Shown here one piece after another: positions 16,849 to 26,231 of a stretch of DNA of 64,000 nt (positions are counted from its first letter, which is position 1; every line of letters starts with the position of its first letter). The stretch is from assembly GCF_013402815.2 (NCBI RefSeq), contig NZ_CP058601.1, positions 3,720,001 through 3,784,000 on the forward strand, given 5' to 3'. The notes under the pieces are model-generated. The model did not search any database and was not told the origin of the DNA. It saw only the letters and a list, made by a program, of their open reading frames with translations. Both the position numbers and the translations under genes were made by a program. This DNA comes from Natrinema halophilum (lineage in GTDB: Archaea > Halobacteriota > Halobacteria > Halobacteriales > Natrialbaceae).

Positions 16849-17477
16849 CGACCGGAGCCGATCCGTCCGCCGTCGCAACGATCACGCCGAACTGAGAGTC
16901 CATCCAGATTGAAGACCGGCGCCAGGTTTACACGGTTTGCCGGCGATTTACGTTACACTATGACGTCCTCGGTGTCACCAGTTCCGCACCGTGATCGCGC
17001 TCGGTGGCGGACGACTATCGCGATACTCGAGCGACGGACGGCTATCGCGATACTCGAGCGACGGACGGCTATCGCGATACTCGAGCGGCGGCCACTCGAG
17101 TCAACAGCGGTTCGCGAGGTTGGGTGCGCCGAGATCGACGCAGATGCGCTCTCAAAGATCCCCGGCGATTACGATCCGCTCTATCGGTCGGTGCGGAACC
17201 CCACGTATATCCGTATTCGTCGAGAAAGAGAGAGCAACATGGACGCTTTCACTTTGCAGTCGAGGAATCGGATCCGAGCCGGACGACTCGGATCGCGTTT
17301 CCCGAGCGCTCGGTCGACTCACCGCTCTCGAGAACGCCGCGGAATCGGAACTGACCTCAGACCGACTGGCAGACCTGACCGCGGACCGACCAGCAAGACC
17401 GGCCGTAATCGACGGGATCACCGCCCCACCCACGAAGGCCCGCCACCACAGCCCCGGAGACGGATACCTGACGACCA
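16849..17477. other. Intergenic region between polymerase and response regulator
   Basis: About 630 bp with no recognisable gene; the open frames are Arg-rich and shift between frames. It holds a 27-bp direct repeat array (listed separately). No clear TATA box was located for the downstream regulator. Confidence 0.6.
17008..17088. repeat. 27-bp direct repeat, three units
   Basis: Three consecutive near-identical 27-bp units (core CTATCGCGATACTCGAGCG), differing at one base in the first and one in the last. Each holds the palindromes TATCGCGATA and CTCGAG, so each unit has internal dyad symmetry, as binding sites often do. Confidence 0.9.
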
Positions 17478-17942
17478 ATGAGCAATTCAGACAGCTTTCA
17501 AGCCGAACCGGCACAGCTCCTGTTAGTCGAGGACAACCCCGGCGACGTCCGCCTGACCAAGGAGGCGTTCAAACAGGGCCGAATCGAGAACGATCTACAC
17601 GTCGTTTCGAACGGTGCCGAGGCGCTCGATTTTCTCGCCAGACGCGACGACTACCACGATGCGCCGCGTCCGGATCTCGTCTTACTAGATCTCAACCTCC
17701 CGGGAAAGGACGGCGAAGACGTCCTCGAGGAACTCAAGGACGATCCGGCACTTCGATCGATTCCCGTGATCGTCCTGACGAGTTCGCGGGCGGAAGAAGA
17801 CGTCGTCAAGTCCTACGAACTCCACGCAAACGCATACCTCACGAAGCCGGTCGATCCCGACGAGTTCATCGAAACTGTCCGCGCCTTCGAGAAGTTCTGG
17901 TTTTCGGTCGTTCGGCTCCCGCCAGAGGTCGATAACCCATGA
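17478..17942 (+). CDS. Stand-alone response regulator (Rcp1-like)
   Basis: 154-residue receiver with pocket residues in [12 protein letters not shown], phospho-acceptor D71 ([10 protein letters not shown]), conserved Thr/Ser (VIVLTSS) and Lys (YLTKPVD). The EDNPGDVRL signature and the C-terminal aromatic helix ([12 protein letters not shown]) match the Rcp1-like receivers that haloarchaea couple to PAS/GAF histidine kinases. Its stop overlaps the next gene's ATG by four bases, so the two regulators are made together. No histidine kinase gene lies in the neighbourhood, so its partner is elsewhere. Confidence 0.92.
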   Translation: MSNSDSFQAEPAQLLLVEDNPGDVRLTKEAFKQGRIENDLHVVSNGAEALDFLARRDDYHDAPRPDLVLLDLNLPGKDGEDVLEELKDDPALRSIPVIVLTSSRAEEDVVKSYELHANAYLTKPVDPDEFIETVRAFEKFWFSVVRLPPEVDNP

Positions 17943-19633
17943 GCGAAACGGACTTCCAATCCGCCGGTGAAGAGGACCCGGAAACGGCCGACGCGCTTCG
18001 CATCCTCCTGATCGAGGACAATCCCGGCGACGCTCGCTTGATCCAGGAGATGCTCCGGGATACCGAGGAACTCGCACAGCGAGTCAAACCCTCCGACGAA
18101 GCGGGAACGAGACCGGACATCTCCCGAAAAACCCGCCTCGAGGACGGGCTCGAAGCGGTCGAAGCCAGTTCCATCGACATCGTCCTTCTCGATCTCAACC
18201 TCCCCGACAGCGAGGGACTCAAAACGCTCGAGACCGTCCACGCGGAAACGGCGGAGACGCCCATCGTCGTCCTGACCGGCGTCCGAGATCAGCAAGTCGG
18301 CGTCAAAGCGCTCCAGCGCGGTGCCCAGGACTTCCTCGTCAAAGACGAAGTGACGAGCGAACTGCTGGTGCGGACGATTCACCACGCGATCGAACGCGCC
18401 AATCAAGAGCAGGAGCGACGCCAGCAGCGCGAGCAACTCGAAGCGCTGAACCGACTCAATCGGATCGGCCACGACATCACGCACGCGGTGATCACGACGG
18501 AAACGCGGGCGGAACTCGAACAGCAAGTCTGCGATCGACTCGCCGAGTCCGACGCCTACCGGTTCGCGTGGATCGGTGGAGTCAATCCGGGCAGTGACAC
18601 CGTAATTCCGCAGGCGGCGGCCGGCGACGAGGACGGGTATCTCGATGAGATCGAGATCACGGTCGACGACGAGCACGAATCGGGTCAGGGACCGGCCGGA
18701 ACGGCGATTCGGACCGGTCGGGTTCAGGTCATGAACGACGCCGAATCCGCGTCCAATTTCGAGCCGTGGCGAGAGGCCGCACAGGCCCGCGGCTACCGGT
18801 CGTCGGCGGCGATTCCGATCATCCACGAAGACCTCGTCTACGGCGTACTGGGCGTGTATTCGTCGTCGCCGCGAGCGTTCACAGGGCCGGAGACGAACGT
18901 CCTCGCCCGCGTGGGCGACGTCGTCGCCCACGCGATCACGGCAATCGAGCGCAGAGACGCCCTGGTCAGCGATGCCGTCGTCGAACTCGAGTTTCGCGTC
19001 GATGCGATGGCCGAACCGCTGGTCGAACTCTCGACGGCCGAGTCGTGTACGATCGAATTCGAACAACTGGTCGGCGGCGACGAGACGCTACTGGCCTACG
19101 GTTCTGCACGCGGCGTCTCGCAAGAGGCGCTTACCGATACCATCGATCGAACCGACGGGCTCGGCGACGTTCGATTCCTCACGACCAGACGCGACGAGTC
19201 CGAGTTCGAACTCGTCGCGCCTGCAGCCGTCTCCCTGTTCGAGACGATCGCCACACACGGCGGCCGCGTCGCGTCGGCGACGATCGAGGACGGGGAGTTT
19301 CGCTTCGTCGTCGAACTCCCGCGCGGTCGAGACACCCGCCGGATGATCGAACTGATCAAGGACAGACGAGACGACGTCACCTACCTCGCCCAGCGCACAG
19401 TCGAGCGAAGCGAGCGCACCGATTCCGGTTCGCCGTCAGTCCTCGAGGAAGAACTGACCGACAAGCAACGAGCAGCCCTCGAGACTGCCTACTTCGCGGG
19501 CTACTTCGACTGGCCCCGCGGGAGTACCGGCGAAGAAATCGCCGATCGACTCGGTATCGCGCCGGCGACCTTCAACCAGCATCTCCGCACGGCAGAGCGG
19601 AAATTCTTCAGTTCGGTGCTCGGGGACCGGTAG
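17939..19633 (+). CDS. REC-GAF-Bat-HTH10 transcriptional regulator
   Basis: 564 residues in four parts: receiver (about 20-150; [31 protein letters not shown]), GAF domain (about 180-335; [12 protein letters not shown] to [17 protein letters not shown]), the bacterio-opsin-activator-type middle domain (about 340-490) and a C-terminal HTH-10 ([36 protein letters not shown]). A DNA-binding output fused to a receiver and a small-molecule or redox sensor implies a phosphorelay that controls transcription. Coupled to the preceding single-domain receiver. Targets cannot be read from the sequence. Confidence 0.93.
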   Translation: MSETDFQSAGEEDPETADALRILLIEDNPGDARLIQEMLRDTEELAQRVKPSDEAGTRPDISRKTRLEDGLEAVEASSIDIVLLDLNLPDSEGLKTLETVHAETAETPIVVLTGVRDQQVGVKALQRGAQDFLVKDEVTSELLVRTIHHAIERANQEQERRQQREQLEALNRLNRIGHDITHAVITTETRAELEQQVCDRLAESDAYRFAWIGGVNPGSDTVIPQAAAGDEDGYLDEIEITVDDEHESGQGPAGTAIRTGRVQVMNDAESASNFEPWREAAQARGYRSSAAIPIIHEDLVYGVLGVYSSSPRAFTGPETNVLARVGDVVAHAITAIERRDALVSDAVVELEFRVDAMAEPLVELSTAESCTIEFEQLVGGDETLLAYGSARGVSQEALTDTIDRTDGLGDVRFLTTRRDESEFELVAPAAVSLFETIATHGGRVASATIEDGEFRFVVELPRGRDTRRMIELIKDRRDDVTYLAQRTVERSERTDSGSPSVLEEELTDKQRAALETAYFAGYFDWPRGSTGEEIADRLGIAPATFNQHLRTAERKFFSSVLGDR

Positions 19634-19644
19634 CCGTAGCCGTT

Positions 19645-20664
19645 TCAGAGGCCGATGCCGGCCGCGAGGAGTTCGTGAGAACGGAGTACGTCGTCGTGAT
19701 CGGCGATGAGATTCTGGACGACCACGTCGTCGACGCCGACTCGATCCGTCAGCTGCTCGAGCAGCGCTGCGACCGTCTCGGGGCTCCCCGAAATCGAACG
19801 CGGCCAGTCGCCGTCGGGAAGCGGATTCGGCGTTTGCTCAGGGACGCCGCCGAGTTCGTCGATCGCGTTCTCGACGGTCGGGGGCGAGCCGACGTCGCCG
19901 CGCCGCATCCGCTCGTACGACGCCTCGGCGGTCGCTCGAAGTCGCGCAGCCTCGCGGTCGGTCTCGGCACAGGCGACGTTCACCGCGAGCATCCCGCTCG
20001 GTTCGTCCGGTCCTGCTCCGAGGGGCGAGGGATCGAAGGCGTCGCGGTACGTCTCGAACGCGCGCTCGGCGAGGCTCGGGCGGATGAACCCGGCAAAGCA
20101 ATAGCGAAGACCGAATGACCCGGCGATTTCGGCGCTCGAGGGGCTCGAGCCGAGGACCCACACCTCGGGGACGTCGTCGGCGGAGCGTGGCAGTCGCAAC
20201 TCGGCGTACGGATGGTCGTCCGGAAACCCGTCGTAGAGGTGGCTGACCGTCGCGTCGATCTTCTCGGCGTGGTCTTCGTCGGGATTCCGCTTCTGCCGTT
20301 CGGTCCCCAGGGCGCGATCGGCGGCCGGAATTCCGGTCGCCCGTCCGAGTCCGAGGTCGACGCGGCCCGGTGCCAGCGCGTCGAGAGCGGCGAACGTCTC
20401 CGCCACCTTGAACGGCCGGTAGTGGTTGAGCAGGACCGTCCCGGAACCGACCCGGATCTCGTCAGTTTCGGCTGCGAGAGTCGCGATCAAGGCCTCCGGC
20501 GTCGTACTGGCGATCGAATCCGCCATCCCGTGGTGTTCGGCCATCCAGAATCTTGAGTAACCGAGCTCTTCGGCCGTTCGAGCGAGTTCGACCGTGTTTT
20601 CGTATGCCTCGGTCGCAGTTCCACCGTCAGGTACTGGTGCGAGATCGACGATCGAGAGGTTCAC
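19645..20664 (-). CDS. Luciferase-like (LLM) flavin-dependent oxidoreductase
   Basis: 339 residues with the LLM TIM-barrel pattern: LSIVDLAPVPDG at the N-terminus, RFWMAEHHGMADSIASTTPE, VGSGTVLLNHYRPFKVAETF and LDLGLGRATG-type strand (RVDLGLGRATG). This is the subgroup often annotated as alkanal monooxygenase-like (FMN) in many bacteria and archaea; the substrate is unknown. Convergent with the HTH-10 regulator, 11 bp apart. The ATG is followed directly by the conserved first strand, which supports this start. Confidence 0.9.
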   Translation of the reverse strand: MNLSIVDLAPVPDGGTATEAYENTVELARTAEELGYSRFWMAEHHGMADSIASTTPEALIATLAAETDEIRVGSGTVLLNHYRPFKVAETFAALDALAPGRVDLGLGRATGIPAADRALGTERQKRNPDEDHAEKIDATVSHLYDGFPDDHPYAELRLPRSADDVPEVWVLGSSPSSAEIAGSFGLRYCFAGFIRPSLAERAFETYRDAFDPSPLGAGPDEPSGMLAVNVACAETDREAARLRATAEASYERMRRGDVGSPPTVENAIDELGGVPEQTPNPLPDGDWPRSISGSPETVAALLEQLTDRVGVDDVVVQNLIADHDDVLRSHELLAAGIGL

Positions 20665-20746
20665 ACCTGGCGTTCGAGACAGGCCGTTGAATAACAGTTC
20701 GATCCGGCCGCTCTATGGCACCCGAAGTCCATCTCCGAAAAATGGA

Positions 20747-21343
20747 TTACGCGCTGGGTTCGGACGCGGGTGGGGTCGCAACGTCGCCGGATCGGCCGGT
20801 GACGGCGACGGTCACCATCGAGAGGCCGATCACGAGGAGATTGACTCCCACGAGCAGGCCGATCGCCCAGGCCGCGGTGGCCGGGAAGCCAACCCAAAGG
20901 AGACCGGCGAGGACGAACGAGATGACGCCGCTGAGGGCGATCGCGGTCCGACCCGGAGAACTGTCCATCCGTGTCGCCGCCGTCAGTTCTGCCGCGCCGT
21001 CGACGATCAGGTAGGCCACGAGCGCAAGCGTCAGAGTGACGAGTGCGACGGCGGGAGCCGCGAGGACGGCGAGACCGGCGATCACCGAAACGATCGCGAG
21101 AACCGCCTGCCAGGCAGACCCTCGCCAGCCGCGTCCGGTGAACGCGTGGGCGCCGTGGACGATTCCGCCGAGGACGAGCAACGCGCCGATCGCGAGCGAT
21201 ACCGAAAGCCCCGTGACGAGCGGGAATACCATCGCGAGAATACCGATCAGGCCAATGATCCCGCCGGTAAGTGCGAGGGGCCGCCATTCGTTCTCGAGAG
21301 AGTAGTTTCCGCCGGAAACGACGTTTTCCGTGATTCTGTTCAT
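20747..21343 (-). CDS. HdeD-like membrane protein (DUF308)
   Basis: 198 residues with six predicted membrane helices after a short polar N-terminus (ENEWRPLALTGGIIGLIGIL); the repeat of paired helices is typical of HdeD/DUF308, known in enteric bacteria for acid resistance but of unclear role in haloarchaea. The ATG was chosen over a GTG three codons upstream because MNRITEN resembles family N-termini; both lie within about 35 bp of an AT-rich TATTATATA element. Confidence 0.85.
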   Translation of the reverse strand: MNRITENVVSGGNYSLENEWRPLALTGGIIGLIGILAMVFPLVTGLSVSLAIGALLVLGGIVHGAHAFTGRGWRGSAWQAVLAIVSVIAGLAVLAAPAVALVTLTLALVAYLIVDGAAELTAATRMDSSPGRTAIALSGVISFVLAGLLWVGFPATAAWAIGLLVGVNLLVIGLSMVTVAVTGRSGDVATPPASEPSA

Positions 21344-21373
21344 TTCTTTCACCGCTAGGACGTAGGTCGTGTA

Positions 21374-21391
21374 CGTATATAATACATATAT
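21374..21391 (-). promoter_or_regulatory. AT-rich promoter element of the HdeD-like gene
   Basis: TATATATGTATTATATAC on the minus strand, the most AT-rich run for several kilobases, 25-40 bp before the start. Probable TATA box with overlapping sites. Confidence 0.6.
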
Positions 21392-21543
21392 ACTGATTGA
21401 TAGTAGGTCGCGGAAACGGACCAGTCCGAAAGCCGGACGAACTGCGTTTCTGGCCGATCTCGAGCGAGAATTCGACTCTCGAGCGGCGTGTCCGTCGCAG
21501 TCGAACCGTGAGGATTAGTACGTCGGCGGCGACAGCGCAACTC

Positions 21544-21663
21544 GTGACCGACGAGACGCGCAACGAGTCCGGCGAGGACCGACTCGAATGCGACCTCTGT
21601 GGGGAGCACGTCCCGGCGGCGGTCTATCACGAACACCTGCTCAAGGAGTGCTCGGGCAGCTAG
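21544..21663 (+). CDS. Small zinc-finger protein
   Basis: 39 residues from a GTG start: a polar N-terminus and one finger LECDLCGEHVPAAVYHEH ending KEC, i.e. Cys-x2-Cys with downstream His and Cys ligands. Such one-finger mini-proteins are common in haloarchaea and usually lack a known function. Start uncertain: an in-frame GTG at 21509 would add 12 residues (RISTSAATAQL). Confidence 0.5.
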   Translation: MTDETRNESGEDRLECDLCGEHVPAAVYHEHLLKECSGS

Positions 21664-21978
21664 GCCGCGCACCGACGGTGAACGATGCATCGGCGGTGAA
21701 TCGCGCATCGAGAGTGCTCCGTCGGACCCCAGCCGCATTGGGGCCGACTCGTGGCGTCATCGTGGACGACGAAGTCGATAGTGGATTCACTATCGTGTGG
21801 CCCCAGACGCGGCACTCGCAATGTGGACGGGGGTCCTCGAACTGCGGCTATCGACGAGAAATCACGGGACGGACCCGCCGTCGCCGCTCGACTGCTCTGT
21901 TCCGGAGTCGTGCTTCGGGAGCACGGGAAACACCGAAGCGAATAGGTGGATGTCAGCCCGAGTAGCAATACCGATCCT
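21664..21978. other. Intergenic region without recognised gene
   Basis: About 315 bp between the zinc-finger mini-gene and a membrane protein. Only Arg/Ser-rich chance frames; no repeat or clear promoter seen beyond ordinary GC-rich sequence. Confidence 0.5.
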
Positions 21979-21990
21979 ATGGTGGTCGCA

Positions 21991-22326
21991 ATGACGGTCG
22001 CCAGAGAATGGCTCGACCCACAGCTCGCCCCCGTCCTCATCGCGGTGATCACGCTCGCGGTGCTCGGGACGACAGTCCTGTTCGTCGTCGGACTCGTCGC
22101 GTATGCCCGGCGACGGACGACCCGGTATTGCCTGATCACCGTCGTCCTCGGCGTGCTCGTCGTTCGGTCGATAACGGGGCTGGGAACCGTCCTGGGTCTC
22201 GTCCCGATGACGATTCACCATCTCGTCGAACACGGCTTCGACTTCTTGATCGCGGTGCTGGTCCTCTATCTGGTCTTTCGGAGCGGCACGACGTCCAACG
22301 GCGCCGCTGCGGAGTACGACGATTGA
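21991..22326 (+). CDS. Three-helix membrane protein (DUF7471-like)
   Basis: 111 residues, three predicted membrane helices (LAPVLIAVITLAVLGTTVLF, TRYCLITVVLGVLVVRSIT, FDFLIAVLVLYLVF) and a conserved MTIHHLVEHG stretch in the loop before the last helix. I recognise it as a conserved haloarchaeal family found near stress and metal genes, function unknown; the His-rich loop could bind a metal. An ATG four codons upstream is also possible. Confidence 0.72.
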   Translation: MTVAREWLDPQLAPVLIAVITLAVLGTTVLFVVGLVAYARRRTTRYCLITVVLGVLVVRSITGLGTVLGLVPMTIHHLVEHGFDFLIAVLVLYLVFRSGTTSNGAAAEYDD

Positions 22327-22458
22327 TTCGTGCCGGCCGCTCGGAAGGCTGGCCGCACGAGGTCCTGAACGGCGAGTGCGAGACGGTCAGTCGGGCCCCG
22401 AAACCGACTGCGATCCGTCGCGCTTTTGATTCGCGAGACCCGAGAGAGTTCCAAGCGA

Positions 22459-23712
22459 ATGGCCCGGTACCACATCGAAACATACGGCTGTACGTCAAAT
22501 CGCGGAGAGAGTCGCGAGATCGAGCGACGGCTCCGCGATGCGGGCCACTACCGGGTCGACGGTGTCGACGAGGCGGACGTGGCCATTCTCAATACCTGTA
22601 CCGTCGTCGAGAAGACGGAGCGCAATATGCTCCGACGAGCCGAGGAACTGGCCGACGAGACGGCGGACCTCTTTATCACCGGCTGTATGGCGCTGGCCCA
22701 GGGCGAGGCGTTTTCCCAGGCCGATATCGACGGTCGAGTGCTTCACTGGGACGAGGTACCCGAAGCGGTCACCAACGGCGAGTGTCCGACGACGACGCCC
22801 GATGCCGAACCCATCCTCGACGGCGTCGTCGGCATCCTCCCGATCGCGCGGGGCTGCATGTCCGACTGTTCGTACTGCATCACGAAGCACGCGACCGGCA
22901 AGATCGATTCCCCGTCGATCGAGGAAAACGTCGCAAAAGCCCGCGCGTTAATCCACGCCGGAGCGAAGGAGATCCGCATCACCGGCCAGGACACCGGCGT
23001 CTACGGCTGGGACGACGGCGAGCGCAAACTGCATCGATTGCTCGAGCGAATCTGCGAACTCGACGGCGACTTCCGGGTTCGAGTCGGGATGGCGAATCCG
23101 AAAGGTGTCCACGGTATCCGGAGGGAACTCGCAGCGGTCTTTGCCGCCTACGACGAACTCTACGACTTCTTGCACGCGCCCGTCCAGTCCGGTTCGGACG
23201 ACGTCCTCGGCGACATGCGCCGACAGCACCAGGTCGCGGAGTATCTCGAAGTCGTCGAGACATTCGACGAGGCACTCGATTACTGGACGCTTTCGACGGA
23301 TTTCATCGTCGGCTTCCCGACCGAGACCGACCACGACCACGAACAGTCGATGGCGCTCCTTCGGGAGACGCGCCCCGAGAAAATCAACGTCACCCGCTTT
23401 TCCAAGCGACCGGGCACCGATGCCGCCGATCTGAAGGGTCTCGGCGGCACGATCAAAAAGGAGCGTTCGAAAGCGATGAGCGAACTCAAACGCGAGATCG
23501 TCGCCGACGCCTACGCGGACATGGTGGGCGAACGCCGCGAGGACGTGCTCGTCGTCGAGGAGGGTACCGGTGACTCCGTGAAATGTCGCGATTCGGCGTA
23601 CCGTCAACTCATCGTACAGAACGCGAGCGAATACGGCATCGAACCCGGGGACTTCGTCGACCTCGAGGTCACGGCCCACGAGACGATGTACGCGTTCGGA
23701 ACGCCGGTGTGA
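22459..23712 (+). CDS. tRNA methylthiotransferase, archaeal MtaB type
   Basis: 417 residues. Radical-SAM enzyme that should convert t6A37 to ms2t6A in tRNAs reading ANN codons. UPF0004 domain first, with three iron-sulfur Cys in IETYGCTSN, LNTCTVVE and FITGCMALAQ; then the radical-SAM cluster site CMSDCSYC; then a C-terminal TRAM-like RNA-binding region (about 350-417). IETYGC immediately after the start fixes the ATG. Stands alone, with 130 bp or more on each side. Length and motif order are normal for the archaeal/eukaryotic e-MtaB group. Confidence 0.93.
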   Translation: MARYHIETYGCTSNRGESREIERRLRDAGHYRVDGVDEADVAILNTCTVVEKTERNMLRRAEELADETADLFITGCMALAQGEAFSQADIDGRVLHWDEVPEAVTNGECPTTTPDAEPILDGVVGILPIARGCMSDCSYCITKHATGKIDSPSIEENVAKARALIHAGAKEIRITGQDTGVYGWDDGERKLHRLLERICELDGDFRVRVGMANPKGVHGIRRELAAVFAAYDELYDFLHAPVQSGSDDVLGDMRRQHQVAEYLEVVETFDEALDYWTLSTDFIVGFPTETDHDHEQSMALLRETRPEKINVTRFSKRPGTDAADLKGLGGTIKKERSKAMSELKREIVADAYADMVGERREDVLVVEEGTGDSVKCRDSAYRQLIVQNASEYGIEPGDFVDLEVTAHETMYAFGTPV

Positions 23713-23857
23713 GACCGAAAGCCGATGTCGGTGATGGGGCTCTCGAACGTCTCGAGTCCGTTCGTGTGGCATCCTCGAGACGCTTGAAGAATGCGCCGAG
23801 AGCCAGTTGTCGGGAATTGGAGGTAAACGTAAGCCCGTCCGCCGGAAATCGACAGAT

Positions 23858-24223
23858 ATGAGCGACACAGTCGAGGAGCCGACCCGGTGCCCGCGCGCCG
23901 AACGGGACGGAGAACTCGGGTGTGAGCCCCGGCGGATCATGGACTTGCTCAACGATGACGACGCTCGATCGGTGTACCTGTCCGTCGAGGAGCCGACGAC
24001 GGTCCGCGAGATCGCCGACACCCTCGAGCTTCCGCAGTCGACAGCCTACAGGAAGGTAGAAAACCTCCGCGAGGCTGGGCTCATACGGCAGCTCAACCAG
24101 CGGTCGCAGGGGGGATTGCCCGCACACTACGTCCAGGCGATCGAGCACGTGTCGGTGACGTACGATGACCCGTTACGGATCGAGTGCGCCCAGCACGGGA
24201 AGACGCTCTACTGCGAACCCTGA
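23858..24223 (+). CDS. Winged-helix transcriptional regulator
   Basis: 121 residues: an acidic, Cys-containing N-terminus, then a winged helix (IMDLLNDDDARSVYLSVEEP, VREIADTLELPQSTAYRKVE, GLIRQLNQRSQGG) and a short C-terminal part with Cys residues (IECAQHGKTLYCEP). Resembles small ArsR/TrmB-like regulators of haloarchaea. The terminal Cys/His residues might bind metal or sense redox. It is next to a peroxiredoxin-like gene on the other strand, possibly related, but nothing in the sequence proves this. Confidence 0.85.
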   Translation: MSDTVEEPTRCPRAERDGELGCEPRRIMDLLNDDDARSVYLSVEEPTTVREIADTLELPQSTAYRKVENLREAGLIRQLNQRSQGGLPAHYVQAIEHVSVTYDDPLRIECAQHGKTLYCEP

Positions 24224-24257
24224 CCCCCGCCGTGACCGTAACGGGTCGCGGCGACCG

Positions 24258-24737
24258 TCACAGCTCCGCGACGGCGGCTTCGATCTCCTCGCGGGGAAGC
24301 GGTGAGATCCAGTCGTCAGCGACGAATGCGTACGTGACCGTCCGATCGGGACCGAGGACGAATGCGGACCGCCAGGGCGTCGACACGCCGGCCATGTGCG
24401 ATCGGTCGGCGAGTAAATCTAGCGACTCGCTTACGACGCCGTTTACGTCCGCGAAGAATCTGAACCCGGGTTGATCCAGCCAGCGGAGGAACTCGTTTTG
24501 CGCATACGGACCGTCGCGACTCACGCCAAGTACCGGGACGTCCTCGAACTCGTTCCAGCCGGCGCGAACGAACCGTTTCCACCAGTTCTGTGCAATCGCG
24601 CTGAACGCGAAGCCGGTAGAGACGACGATACCTCCTCGAGAGCCGAGCACGTCGGAGAGCGTCGCCGAGCGAAACGTCTCGCCGTCACAGAGAACCGCCT
24701 CGAAATCGCCGATGGTCTCTCCCTCGGTCGGTGGCAT
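24258..24737 (-). CDS. Peroxiredoxin-like (AhpC/TSA fold) protein lacking peroxidatic Cys
   Basis: 159 residues with the thioredoxin-like AhpC/TSA layout: IGDFEAVLCDGETFRSATLS, GGIVVSTGFAFSAIAQNWWK, VLGVSRDGPYAQNEFLRWL, WRSAFVLGPDRTVTYAFVAD. In real peroxiredoxins a Cys sits in the loop FxxxC after the third strand; here that loop reads GFAFSAIAQNWW, and the only Cys in the protein is in the N-terminal strand. Peroxidase activity by the normal mechanism is therefore unlikely. The family is found in several haloarchaea, so it is probably retained for another role. Confidence 0.85.
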   Translation of the reverse strand: MPPTEGETIGDFEAVLCDGETFRSATLSDVLGSRGGIVVSTGFAFSAIAQNWWKRFVRAGWNEFEDVPVLGVSRDGPYAQNEFLRWLDQPGFRFFADVNGVVSESLDLLADRSHMAGVSTPWRSAFVLGPDRTVTYAFVADDWISPLPREEIEAAVAEL

Positions 24738-24883
24738 ATTCGTGGACTCTCGCGCGTCTACAAAAACCTCGGTATCGCGGTGACGAGCGTCCGTGTGGCG
24801 TCAGCTCGCTGGACGGCCTACCTCGATTCGGCACTGTTCGAACGACATGTACTCTTTTGACGGTCTGGGCCATACGACCGTTT

Positions 24884-25120
24884 ATGCTCACGATCTACCG
24901 GCTGGAGGGCTGTCCGTTCTGTGAACACGTCGTGGATCGCCTCGAGACACTCGAGATCGATTACGAGAGCGTCTGGGTCGAGGGGCTCCATTCGAAACGC
25001 AACGAAGTCAAACGCGTCTCGGGACAGCGACAAGTCCCCGTCGTCATCGATGACGAACAGGGCGTGACGATGGCTGAATCCGAGCGCATCCTCGATTATC
25101 TCGACACGATATACGCCTGA
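24884..25120 (+). CDS. Glutaredoxin-like protein
   Basis: 78 residues with active site CPFC (EGCPFCEHVVDRLETLEIDY), the cis-Pro strand QVPVVIDDEQG and the GST-like helix AESERILDYLDTI. A small dithiol oxidoreductase; in haloarchaea, which use gamma-glutamylcysteine, the reductant is uncertain. The start ATG is directly before the first strand (LTIYRLEGC). Opposite strand to the peroxiredoxin-like gene, starting about 150 bp away, so a divergent redox pair. Confidence 0.92.
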   Translation: MLTIYRLEGCPFCEHVVDRLETLEIDYESVWVEGLHSKRNEVKRVSGQRQVPVVIDDEQGVTMAESERILDYLDTIYA

Positions 25121-25144
25121 GGCCGCTCGGAGGCCCCGCAGCGA

Positions 25145-25555
25145 TTATTCGTCACCGTTGTCGAGGCTGTGCGGGTCGATTCCGGGGTCCTCGACTGCGG
25201 GTGCACCGATTGCCAGGACGACGCCTTCGTCGTCGCCGACGTTGCGATGGCCGTGACCCACTTCGGGTTTTGCGATCCAGAACGTCCCCGGACCGGCGTC
25301 GACGTATTCTTCTTCGCCCGATCGTCCGATTTTCACCGAGAACTCGCCCTCGATGACGTAGAACAGCTCTTCCTGTTCGTTGTGGGCGTGGTACCCGATC
25401 TCCTCTCCGGGCTCGAAGTACCAGAGTTTGAGGTTGAGCGAGTCGGTATCGAGGACTTCGTCGAGCGCTCGAATTCGCAAATCCGGTGGAATCTCATCGA
25501 CGGTGGAGAGGTCGGTGATTGGTACGTCGTCGGTGTGGATTACTTCGTAATCCAT
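25145..25555 (-). CDS. Cupin-domain protein
   Basis: 136 residues, single cupin barrel: motif 1 GYHAHNEQEELFYVIEGE (two His and Glu) and motif 2 PEVGHGHRN. Metal ligands are present, so an enzyme or a sugar/ligand-binding role is possible. The start MDYEV was chosen over an upstream in-frame ATG because the latter's extension is unconserved-looking. Convergent with the glutaredoxin gene, 25 bp apart. Confidence 0.88.
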   Translation of the reverse strand: MDYEVIHTDDVPITDLSTVDEIPPDLRIRALDEVLDTDSLNLKLWYFEPGEEIGYHAHNEQEELFYVIEGEFSVKIGRSGEEEYVDAGPGTFWIAKPEVGHGHRNVGDDEGVVLAIGAPAVEDPGIDPHSLDNGDE

Positions 25556-25691
25556 GCTACTGTCTCCCAGGATAACGGATGACAAAAAATAACCGGTTGA
25601 CGGCCCCAATTTACCGATTACGACGGAATGGAATCATTCTGTACATGTCGAAGAAGCGCGAACCGAACACAGCGAATTCGGTGCCGATTTC

Positions 25692-26231
25692 TCAGGCGAA
25701 CTCGACGGCGCTGTGTCCGCCGGGATCGGTCGTCCCATCCTGGTCGACAAAGGCTTCGCGGAGGTGTTCGTAGGTCGCATCGAGCGCCTCGACGATCACC
25801 GTCGTATCACTTATCACGGGCATAAAGTTAGTATCGCCCTGCCAGCGGGGGACAACGTGGGTGTGAAGATGATCGGCTATCGAACCGCCGGCCCCGCTGC
25901 CGATGTTCAAACCGGCATTGAACCCGTCCGGCTCGAAGGTCACCTCGAGCGCCTCGAACGTTCGTTGTTTCAGTCGAGCGTGACCCAAGAGCACCTCGTC
26001 TTCGAGTTCGGTGTAGTCTCCAGTATGGGCGTGGGGAATGACCATCGTGTGGCCCGGATTGTATGGATAGTTGTTTAGCATGACAAATGCGTGTTCGCTG
26101 CGTGCAACAATCAGATTCTCTCGGTCGGTATCCCGCTCGGGTAGTTCACAGAAGACGCACTCTTCGACGTCCGGATTTTTCTCGTCGCGCTTGATCCAAT
26201 CGATCCGCCACGGTGCGAACACCTGCTCCAT
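25692..26231 (-). CDS. HIT-family nucleotide hydrolase/transferase
   Basis: 179 residues. Zinc-binding N-terminus (ECVFCELPE), central strand VMLNNYPYNPGHTMVIPHAH and the histidine triad HLHTHVVPRW. Similar to the Ap4A hydrolase/GalT-like branch of HIT proteins in haloarchaea. Hydrolysis of dinucleoside polyphosphates or AMP-lysine-type compounds is the likely role. Start at MEQVFAPWRIDW, where family similarity begins; the open frame goes four codons further. Confidence 0.92.
   Translation of the reverse strand: MEQVFAPWRIDWIKRDEKNPDVEECVFCELPERDTDRENLIVARSEHAFVMLNNYPYNPGHTMVIPHAHTGDYTELEDEVLLGHARLKQRTFEALEVTFEPDGFNAGLNIGSGAGGSIADHLHTHVVPRWQGDTNFMPVISDTTVIVEALDATYEHLREAFVDQDGTTDPGGHSAVEFA

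Noticed and set aside
16909-17481. 190-codon open frame over the 27-bp repeats
   Set aside because: The repeat-coded part and the Arg-rich rest show no family, and it runs into the real receiver start; the tandem units alone explain the open frame.
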